Part shown: positions 58,086 through 64,000 of the stretch, in pieces
Numbering within the stretch: position 1 is the first letter of the stretch
How the letters are laid out: every line of letters starts with the position of its first letter
NCBI RefSeq assembly: GCF_000744115.1
Contig: NZ_JQLG01000004.1
Location: forward strand, 2,020,190 to 2,084,189
DNA from: Carnobacterium alterfunditum DSM 5972
GTDB lineage: Bacteria; Bacillota; Bacilli; Lactobacillales; Carnobacteriaceae
DNA length: 64,000 bases
Direction: 5' to 3'
The notes under the pieces: model-generated
Seen by the model: only the letters and a program-made list of their open reading frames with translations
What the model was told of the DNA's origin: nothing
Databases searched by the model: none
Made by a program: the position numbers and the translations under genes

Positions 58086-59267
58086 TTGATAGAATTTAAA
58101 AATGTTTCCAAAGTATATAAAAATGGAAAAAAGGCCGTCGATAATATTAACCTTATATTTAATGATGGAGAGTTTATTGTTTTCATCGGTACAAGTGGAA
58201 GTGGAAAAACAACTTCGATGCGTATGATAAACCGAATGATCGAACCAACTTCAGGTCAAATCTTAATTGATGGGGAAGATATTATGGAGAAAGACCCTGT
58301 TCGCTTGAGACGGAAAATAGGTTATGTTATTCAACAAATCGGTCTAATGCCACACATGACGATCTATGATAATATTGTCATGGTTCCTAAATTATTAAAA
58401 TGGCCAGAAGAGAAGCAACGTGAAGCTGCTGAACGGTTGCTTGCAAAAGTAGATTTGCCAAAAGAGTTCTTGTCACGCTATCCAGCGGAACTTTCAGGAG
58501 GTCAACAACAAAGAATTGGCGTTATCCGTGCCTTAGCGGCCGATCAAGATATTATTCTGATGGATGAACCATTTGGAGCACTAGATCCTATCACTAGAGA
58601 TGCTTTGCAAGAACTAGTAAAAGAGCTGCAAAAAGAGATGGGAAAAACGTTTATTTTTGTTACTCATGATATGGATGAAGCCTTAAAATTAGCTGATCGT
58701 ATTGTGATCATGCAAGAGGGACGTGTGGTGCAATTCGATACTCCTGATAGCATATTGGCTGAGCCGGCTAATAAATTTGTAGAAGATTTTATTGGAGAAG
58801 ATCGGTTGATCCAAGCTAGATCAAATATGCAAACTGTAGATCAAGTTATGATAAAAAATCCAATCTCAGTAACCCCAGGGAAATCTATTTCAGAGGCTAT
58901 TCGCTTAATGAGAGATAAACGGGTCGATTCGTTATTTGTTACGGACGATTCAGGTGTCTTAAAAGGATATGTAGATATTGAAAGAATTGATCGTAACCGC
59001 AAAAGAGCTACAAGCGTAGGGGATATTATGGTAGAAAAAGTTTACTTTGTTCGAGAAGGAACCCTGTTAAGAGATACAGTTCAAAAAATACTAAAGCGCG
59101 GCTTTAAAAATATTGCAGTTGTAGATGATAAAAATCGTTTAATAGGTTTGGTTACTCGTGCATCATTGGTGGATGTTGTTTATGATACTATATGGGGCGA
59201 AGAAGAAGAAGAACTGGCAAATGGCAGTCTTTTCGAAGCAACCACTCCTGAAAAACTTAATGAATAG
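58086..59267 (+). CDS. opuCA: Osmolyte ABC transporter ATPase, OpuC type
   Basis: 393 residues from TTG 58086, six bases after GAGGTG (a GTG at 58077 overlaps that site). Walker [14 protein letters not shown] (about 36-48), signature [15 protein letters not shown] and Walker [13 protein letters not shown]. Two CBS domains follow ([35 protein letters not shown]). First gene of a four-gene operon with ATPase, permease, binding protein, permease, the layout of OpuB/OpuC carnitine or choline systems. Confidence 0.9.
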   Translation: MIEFKNVSKVYKNGKKAVDNINLIFNDGEFIVFIGTSGSGKTTSMRMINRMIEPTSGQILIDGEDIMEKDPVRLRRKIGYVIQQIGLMPHMTIYDNIVMVPKLLKWPEEKQREAAERLLAKVDLPKEFLSRYPAELSGGQQQRIGVIRALAADQDIILMDEPFGALDPITRDALQELVKELQKEMGKTFIFVTHDMDEALKLADRIVIMQEGRVVQFDTPDSILAEPANKFVEDFIGEDRLIQARSNMQTVDQVMIKNPISVTPGKSISEAIRLMRDKRVDSLFVTDDSGVLKGYVDIERIDRNRKRATSVGDIMVEKVYFVREGTLLRDTVQKILKRGFKNIAVVDDKNRLIGLVTRASLVDVVYDTIWGEEEEELANGSLFEATTPEKLNE

Positions 59268-59281
59268 AGGAGGAAAAAATA

Positions 59282-59917
59282 ATGGCTGAATTTTTTGCAG
59301 CAAATGGCTCTGATTTGCTCCTGAAGACATGGGAACATTTTTATATTTCAGCATTTGCATTGATATTAGGTGTTATCGTAGCTGTCCCTTTAGGAATAGC
59401 ATTAACGCGGTTTGAAAAAAGCGCTAAATTTATTATTGGTTTAGCTACTATCCTACAAACTGTTCCCTCTTTAGCGTTGTTGGCTCTAATGATCCCTATA
59501 TTTGGAATTGGGAAGGTACCGGCAATCGCTGCATTGTTTATCTATTCATTATTGCCTATTTTGAGAAATACTTACATAGGCATGAACGGAGTAGATGTTG
59601 ATTTAAAAGACGCAGGCAAAGGAATGGGGATGACCAATCTCCAGATGATTCGTCGTGTTGAGCTGCCCCAAGCTGCACCAGTTATTATGGCAGGAATTCG
59701 CTTATCCGGTGTTTATGTAATATCTTGGGCAGCTTTAGCATCTTTTATTGGTGCTGGAGGGTTAGGCGATTTCATCTTTAATGGATTAAATCTTTTTATC
59801 CCTAGTCTAATTATCGGTGGAACTATTCCGGTGACTATGCTTGCATTGTTAACCGATTTCGGACTAGGAAAACTAGAAAAAAAAGTAACACCTAGAATGA
59901 TGCAAGGAAATGAATAG
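59282..59917 (+). CDS. opuCB: Osmolyte ABC transporter permease, OpuCB type
   Basis: 211 residues, about six membrane helices. The ATPase-contact loop reads [20 protein letters not shown] (about 101-120), followed by [19 protein letters not shown] follows GAGGAGG, 15 bases after the ATPase gene. It shares the fold and loop with the second permease of the operon, indicating an old duplication. Confidence 0.9.
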   Translation: MAEFFAANGSDLLLKTWEHFYISAFALILGVIVAVPLGIALTRFEKSAKFIIGLATILQTVPSLALLALMIPIFGIGKVPAIAALFIYSLLPILRNTYIGMNGVDVDLKDAGKGMGMTNLQMIRRVELPQAAPVIMAGIRLSGVYVISWAALASFIGAGGLGDFIFNGLNLFIPSLIIGGTIPVTMLALLTDFGLGKLEKKVTPRMMQGNE

Positions 59918-59930
59918 GAGGGCTTCAGCT

Positions 59931-60875
59931 ATGAATAAAATTCAAAAAATTGCTGCCCTTTTTATGACAGCAATAGTATTAAGCAGTTGTTCATTACCTG
60001 GTCTAGGTGGTGGGTTTAATGAAGAAGGGATAACGATTACTGGTGGTTCAAATACAGAATCACAAATTGTAGGTTATATTATTGAAGGGATGGTTGAACA
60101 TTATATCGATATAGATGCTCAGATCATAAATAATTTGGGGTCGTCTTCTTTAAACCATCAAGCTTTGATAGGTGGAGATGCTAATGTAGCTGCTATAAAA
60201 TATACAGGAACTTCTTTGACAGGTGAATTAGGACAAAGTCCGGTTACTGATCCTGAAAAAGCATTAAATCTAGTTGTAGATGGATTTGCTGCTGAGTTTG
60301 AGCAAAAATGGTTTCCAACATATGGTTTTGCGAATACGTATGCTTTTATGGTGACAAAAGAACTTGCAGATGAACATAACTTAGTTACTATCAGTGATCT
60401 AGAAAAAATAGCTGGTGAATTAGATGCCGGAGTAGATAACTCATGGATCGAACGTAAGGGAGACGGCTATGACGCGTTTCTAAAGACGTATGATTTTGAT
60501 TTCAAACGTGTCTACCCTATGCAAATCGGGTTAGTTTACAATGCATTACAAGCTGAAGAAATGGATGTTGTGTTAGGTTATTCAACGGATGGACGTATTA
60601 AAAGTTACGACCTGATCGTTTTGGAAGATGATAAGCAATTATTTCCTCCCTATGATGCCAGCCCACTTGCGACTTTTGAAGTATTAGAAGCCTATCCTGA
60701 ATTAAATGAAGTTTTATTAAAATTACAAAGTTCTATAACAAATGAAAAAATGCAAGAATTAAACTTTATTTCAGATAATAATTTAATCGAACCTAAAGTT
60801 GTAGCCGATGATTTTTTGAAAGAAAATAATTATTTTGAAACTGTCGAAGTAAATGAAGAAGGGGGCACACAGTAA
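59931..60875 (+). CDS. opuCC: Osmolyte-binding lipoprotein, OpuCC type
   Basis: 314 residues from ATG 59931, nine bases after TAGGAGGG; an earlier ATG overlapping opuCB has no site. Lipobox IVLSSC with Cys20. ITGGSNTESQIVGYIIEGM and NNLGSSSLNHQALIGGDAN form the first lobe, and QLFPPYDASPLATFEV is a conserved late segment. Family members bind carnitine, choline or betaine. The exact ligand is not evident. Confidence 0.88.
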   Translation: MNKIQKIAALFMTAIVLSSCSLPGLGGGFNEEGITITGGSNTESQIVGYIIEGMVEHYIDIDAQIINNLGSSSLNHQALIGGDANVAAIKYTGTSLTGELGQSPVTDPEKALNLVVDGFAAEFEQKWFPTYGFANTYAFMVTKELADEHNLVTISDLEKIAGELDAGVDNSWIERKGDGYDAFLKTYDFDFKRVYPMQIGLVYNALQAEEMDVVLGYSTDGRIKSYDLIVLEDDKQLFPPYDASPLATFEVLEAYPELNEVLLKLQSSITNEKMQELNFISDNNLIEPKVVADDFLKENNYFETVEVNEEGGTQ

Positions 60876-61549
60876 TGGATATGGCACAAATGAATATATG
60901 GGAGCAATTAATTTTCTATTTTTCTGAAAATGGGTTATATATATGGAGCCAATTTATTCGCCACTTTTTGATATCAATTTATGGTGTGCTTTTTGCTGGG
61001 ATCATTGGTGTTCCTCTTGGTTTCTGGATTTCTCGCCATAGAAAATTAGCAGACTGGGTAATTGGAGCAGCTAATGTGATCCAAACCATCCCTTCATTAG
61101 CGATGTTATCTATCTTAATGTTGGGTCTGGGTTTAGGTGTGAATACGGTTATTACAACAGTATTTTTATATTCATTATTGCCAATCATTAAAAACACCTA
61201 CGCAGGAGTTAAAAACGTAGATAAAAATATTTTAGATTCAGGTAAAGGTATGGGTATGACAAAATGGCAGTTAACCTATATGGTTGAACTTCCTTTAGCA
61301 TTGTCTGTTATTATGGCTGGAATCCGTAATGCTATGGTAGTCGGCATTGGAGTAACGGCAATCGGAACCTTTATTGGTGCTGGAGGTCTAGGTGATATTA
61401 TCACCAGAGGAGTAAATGTAACTGATGGAGGAGCCATTATCCTTGCAGGCGCCATCCCTGCAGCTTTAATGGCAGTAATCAGTGATCTGATATTAGGTTG
61501 GATCGAGAAAAAATTGGACCCAACAAAAAATAAAAGAATATTAACATGA
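60875..61549 (+). CDS. opuCD: Osmolyte ABC transporter permease, OpuCD type
   Basis: 224 residues, second permease of the heterodimer, with loop NVDKNILDSGKGMGMTKWQL (about 112-131) then MVELPLALSVIMAGIR. The ATG overlaps the stop of opuCC in TAATG, giving translational coupling. A terminator follows. Confidence 0.9.
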   Translation: MDMAQMNIWEQLIFYFSENGLYIWSQFIRHFLISIYGVLFAGIIGVPLGFWISRHRKLADWVIGAANVIQTIPSLAMLSILMLGLGLGVNTVITTVFLYSLLPIIKNTYAGVKNVDKNILDSGKGMGMTKWQLTYMVELPLALSVIMAGIRNAMVVGIGVTAIGTFIGAGGLGDIITRGVNVTDGGAIILAGAIPAALMAVISDLILGWIEKKLDPTKNKRILT

Positions 61550-61585
61550 TAACTTAATTAATAGAAAAAATAAGCGGGATAATTA

Positions 61586-61649
61586 AAAAGCTCTCCTTCA
61601 GGTTAAATTAGATGATTTTAGATTTAATTGACGTAAGGGGAGTTTTTTT
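61586..61649 (+). terminator. Terminator of the opuC-type operon
   Basis: CTCTCCTT pairs with AAGGGGAG and an inner GGTTAAAT pairs with ATTTAATT (G-U included), ending in T7. It is a long stem with a small internal mismatch. Confidence 0.85.
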
Positions 61650-61699
61650 AGTCTATTTTCAAATTGAAGAAACGATTAAAAGTGTAAACGAAAATTAAT

Positions 61700-62026
61700 T
61701 TAGGGCAATCGAATATGTCTTATATCATTAGGAAGAATAAGGTAAGTCATATGAGTAAGAGGATCCTCTAAGACGATTTGCGATCTTTTAAAAGGGGTAC
61801 ATCTAATATAACCAGTGGCTTCAGTTAAATGAGCTTGATTTTTTAGTTGATTCAATTGTAAAATAATTTTCTTCTTTTTAGTAAAAGCTTGAGTTAAAAA
61901 AAAACTAATCTGTTCTCCGGGCATTTGTGGCAAAAAAGCTATTTCATCAGTCGTAGTAGATAAAAAGAATTTTTTTTGTAAAAAGTTAAAGGGATGAACT
62001 TGCTCTTCTAAAGTGTTTTTTTTCAT
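61700..62026 (-). CDS. YolD-like protein, SOS-controlled
   Basis: 108 residues from ATG 62026, after GGAGG at seven bases; a longer reading would run through the promoter. The second half (ATGYIRCTPFKRSQIVLEDP, then YLILPNDIRHIRL) has the beta-rich pattern of YolD-like proteins, small partners often encoded beside Y-family DNA polymerases (UvrX/ImuB type). No polymerase gene lies next to it here. Two LexA-type boxes and a good promoter stand directly upstream, so it should be induced by DNA damage. Family assignment is by pattern, not search. Confidence 0.65.
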   Translation of the reverse strand: MKKNTLEEQVHPFNFLQKKFFLSTTTDEIAFLPQMPGEQISFFLTQAFTKKKKIILQLNQLKNQAHLTEATGYIRCTPFKRSQIVLEDPLTHMTYLILPNDIRHIRLP

Positions 62027-62037
62027 CTGGGTTCCTC

Positions 62038-62051
62038 CGAACGTTTGTTTG
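62038..62051. promoter_or_regulatory. LexA/SOS box, weaker copy
   Basis: CGAACGTTTGTTTG fits the Gram-positive box CGAACRNRYGTTYC except at two positions. It lies between the -10 box and the ribosome binding site of the YolD-like gene. Confidence 0.55.
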
Positions 62052-62059
62052 ATAATTAT

Positions 62060-62088
62060 ATTATACGAACAAACGTTCAACAAAGCAA
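62060..62088 (-). promoter_or_regulatory. Promoter of the YolD-like gene with SOS box in the spacer
   Basis: On the - strand TTGCTT (62088-62083) and TATAAT (62065-62060) are 17 bases apart. The strong SOS box occupies the spacer, ideal for repression by LexA. Confidence 0.75.
62066..62079. promoter_or_regulatory. LexA/SOS box, strong copy
   Basis: CGAACAAACGTTCA matches CGAACRNRYGTTYC at all but the last base. Confidence 0.8.
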
Positions 62089-62162
62089 GTTGTTTAATTA
62101 TTTTTTAAAAGTTTCTATTTTTCTGAAAAAATGGCATAATAAAAAGTAATAATATATAGATT

Positions 62163-63226
62163 TCTGATTTGTCAAATTAAGCTAGACAAAATATCTTCAC
62201 TCATGTAACTCAAAAATACTTCCAATGGTGTTTGATACTTCAATGATTTTCTTGGAATATTATTTCTCTTGTCTGCAACGGAGGAAACAAACGATTGGTC
62301 GACTTGATTAAAGTCCATTTCTTTTGGTAAGCCATCTTTTCGTAGCAAACCATTCGAATTTTCGTTCAAAGCCCGTTGTGAAGGTGTTCCAGGATCCGCG
62401 AAATAGATGGAAACATCATGTTGGTTGCATAATGATTTCCAGTTTGAAAATTCTTTTCCACAATCAAACGTGATAGAGCGGAATAAATTTCTAGGAATAA
62501 CTTGAAACCAACGGTTCATAGCTAGTTCAATATCACTGGCCTTGCGTCCCTTGGGTTTCAAGGTAATAATGACTTTCGACAAACGTTCCACTAACGTTAT
62601 GACCGCACTTTTATGCTGGACACCTACAATGGTGTCGCCTTCTATATGGCCAAATTCTTTAGTGAATTGAGGGTAATCTTTCTCTCTTTCTGCGATATTC
62701 CGCTTGAAAGCTTGTTTTCCTCGACGTTCTTTATGACCATTTGGCTTTCTCTTCCCCTTCATTGGAAGTGTGGTTTCATCAAAGATTTTTTCTTTGAATT
62801 GGCGGTAAAGGGTACGAACAGAACACTTAATGGACTCTTCCGCCCGACCAATAATGACATCAGGAGTCCAACCTTGAGCGACTTTATCTTTAATGTAGGC
62901 CTGTTGTTTCTTTGGGAGAACGATTCTGTGACGCCCGCAACGCCTTTTATTTTCCTTGTATTGTTGGTAATACTCAAGGGCCGTATGACCTTCTTTTAAG
63001 AAGTTGATGACGGTATAAATGGGTGTACGAGTTCGGTTTAAATAGATGGCTATTTTGGCAACTGAGATATTTTTGTGATAATAAGATTCTATCATCACTA
63101 GCTCATCCGTGGTAAGATGTGTGTAGGTCATTCGTGATCACTCCTATGTCTTCTTTTGTCGGAAATACATTTTGAGTGTACCACGAATGGCTTTTTTATT
63201 TGTCTAGCTTAATTTTACAATCGGCG
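62163..63226 (-). mobile_element. IS30-family element, copy 3 (diverged)
   Basis: 1064 bp on the opposite strand from copies 1 and 2, with matching ends TCTGATTTGTCAAATTAAG and (reverse) CGCCGATTGTAAAATTAAG. A 3-bp duplication ATT (62160-62162 and 63227-63229) flanks it. It is clearly diverged in sequence, so it is an older or separately acquired member. Confidence 0.9.
62172..63131 (-). CDS. IS30-family transposase, copy 3
   Basis: 319 residues, same length as the other two but with many substitutions (for example MIESYYHKNISVAKIAIYLN). HTH and DDE residues are kept (HIEGDTIVG, TFDCGKEFSNW, ALNENSNGLLR). No frameshift is seen, so it may still act, including on the ends of the other copies. 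Confidence 0.94.
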   Translation of the reverse strand: MTYTHLTTDELVMIESYYHKNISVAKIAIYLNRTRTPIYTVINFLKEGHTALEYYQQYKENKRRCGRHRIVLPKKQQAYIKDKVAQGWTPDVIIGRAEESIKCSVRTLYRQFKEKIFDETTLPMKGKRKPNGHKERRGKQAFKRNIAEREKDYPQFTKEFGHIEGDTIVGVQHKSAVITLVERLSKVIITLKPKGRKASDIELAMNRWFQVIPRNLFRSITFDCGKEFSNWKSLCNQHDVSIYFADPGTPSQRALNENSNGLLRKDGLPKEMDFNQVDQSFVSSVADKRNNIPRKSLKYQTPLEVFLSYMSEDILSSLI

Positions 63227-63250
63227 ATTTATAAAAAAGGAGGTTTAGTA

Positions 63251-64000
63251 ATGGAGTATAAAATTATTGCAGATTCATGTTGTGATCTACCGTTAGCTTT
63301 TATAAAAAATAATGATATTGAAATTATAAATTTAATGATCAACCTTGACGGAAAAGATTTTGTGGATGATATGGGAGAGACTTTTGATAGAGATGCTTTT
63401 TTTGAGGCATTAAAAAACGGTGCAAAGGCTACTAGTTCCCAAGTCAACATTGGGACATTTATAGAAGTATTCAAAAAGTATGTTGTTAAAGGACAACCCA
63501 TTATATTTTTAGGGTTATCTTCAGGTTTAAGCGGTTCTTACAATAACGCTTTAGCAGCTGTAGAAATGTTGAAAGAAACATACGAACAAGTAAACATAAC
63601 CATTGTTGACAGTAAAGCAGCTTGCTTGGGGGAAGGGCTCCTAGTATATGAAGCTGTAAATAGAAAAAAAGAAGGTCAGTCTTTAGAAGAAGTTGTAACT
63701 TGGTTAGAAGACAATAAAATGAAACTTCATTCATGGGTAACAGTCGATGATATTAGGCATCTTGAACGCAGTGGGAGAATATCTTCAGTTTCAGCAACTC
63801 TTGGAAGTGTTTTGAATGTTAAGCCCATCATAGTTATGAATGAAAAAGGGGGCTTAGTTCCGTCCGCTAAAGTTAGAGGCAGAAAAAAATCATTACACTA
63901 TTTAATTAATAAGACAGTTGAGGGTATAGTGGATCCGGAAAATCAGACCATTTTTATTGGCCATGTCGGTGTTCCAGAAGAAGCTGAATGGATCAAAAAA
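63251..64000 (+). CDS. DegV family fatty-acid-binding protein (partial, runs off the window)
   Basis: The first 250 codons are present. MEYKIIADSCCDLP at the start, ATSSQVNIGTF (about 59-69), GLSSGLSGSYNNA (about 87-99) and HLERSGRISS (about 168-177) are DegV family segments. DegV/FakB proteins hold a fatty acid for phosphorylation by FakA. ATG follows AAAAGGAGG at eight bases. The IS30 copy 3 ends only 21 bases before the ATG, and the ribosome binding site lies right after the target duplication, so the native promoter has been displaced. Confidence 0.92.
   Translation, partial: MEYKIIADSCCDLPLAFIKNNDIEIINLMINLDGKDFVDDMGETFDRDAFFEALKNGAKATSSQVNIGTFIEVFKKYVVKGQPIIFLGLSSGLSGSYNNALAAVEMLKETYEQVNITIVDSKAACLGEGLLVYEAVNRKKEGQSLEEVVTWLEDNKMKLHSWVTVDDIRHLERSGRISSVSATLGSVLNVKPIIVMNEKGGLVPSAKVRGRKKSLHYLINKTVEGIVDPENQTIFIGHVGVPEEAEWIKK

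Noticed and set aside
62613-62999. 128-codon + strand frame antisense to the IS30 transposase
   Set aside because: Shadow of a clear DDE transposase gene. Copies 1 and 2 show a shorter antisense frame without a site.

Overview
The window looks like chromosome of a low-GC Gram-positive bacterium of the Lactobacillales, most like Carnobacterium or a close Carnobacteriaceae relative. The grounds are strong A+T bias, AGGAGG-type ribosome binding sites with frequent TTG/GTG starts, Bacillus-like gene order in the housekeeping blocks, and Gram-positive markers (ThiT, RNase J2, ComEA/EB/EC, YolD, IS30/ISL3/IS3 elements). The genus is an inference from overall character; I could not run a comparison.

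Layout. 1-1004: end of an ABC transporter ATPase gene and a Cof-type HAD phosphatase. 1009-7200: a tRNA-Ala(GGC) gene that serves as integration site for a decayed ~6 kb island. The island is bounded by a 77-bp direct repeat and holds an N-terminally shortened tyrosine integrase, a DUF3800-like gene cut by an IS30 copy, about 1.3 kb with almost no open reading frame, and one membrane-anchored hypothetical protein. 7374-10241: a coding remnant, a small hypothetical gene, peptide deformylase and glutamate dehydrogenase. 10791-16044: pyruvate dehydrogenase operon pdhABCD. 16111-19141: the apparent pdh terminator, split in its loop by an IS3-family element that itself carries an ISL3-family element with a perfect 8-bp target duplication. 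19292-21381: a lactate-dehydrogenase-fold protein lacking its catalytic residues, a UPF0223 protein and an inositol-phosphatase family enzyme. 21707-29450: typA, a second IS30 copy, ftsW and pycA.

29559-38834 is a YlbC/YlbG-rsmD-coaD-SepM block followed by the competence operon comEA-comEB-comEC, holA and rpsT. 39162-48563 holds uvrB, rpsO, pnp, an alpha/beta hydrolase, then asd-dapA-rnjB (lysine/cell-wall precursor synthesis plus RNase J2). 48680-53625 is a glycine betaine uptake operon opuA in which the substrate-binding lipoprotein gene is present in three tandem copies. It is preceded by a duplicated ~135-bp control region containing palindromes.

54212-61549 holds an HD hydrolase, a GNAT acetyltransferase, a TPP riboswitch controlling thiT, cardiolipin synthase and a second osmolyte transporter of OpuC type. 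61700-62088 is a solitary YolD-like gene with two LexA/SOS boxes, followed by a third, diverged IS30 copy and the start of a DegV-family gene that runs off the window. The strongest leads are the tRNA-linked island, the nested insertion in the pdh terminator, the LDH-like pseudoenzyme, the triplicated betaine-binding protein with its repeated upstream palindromes, and the SOS-controlled solo YolD gene.
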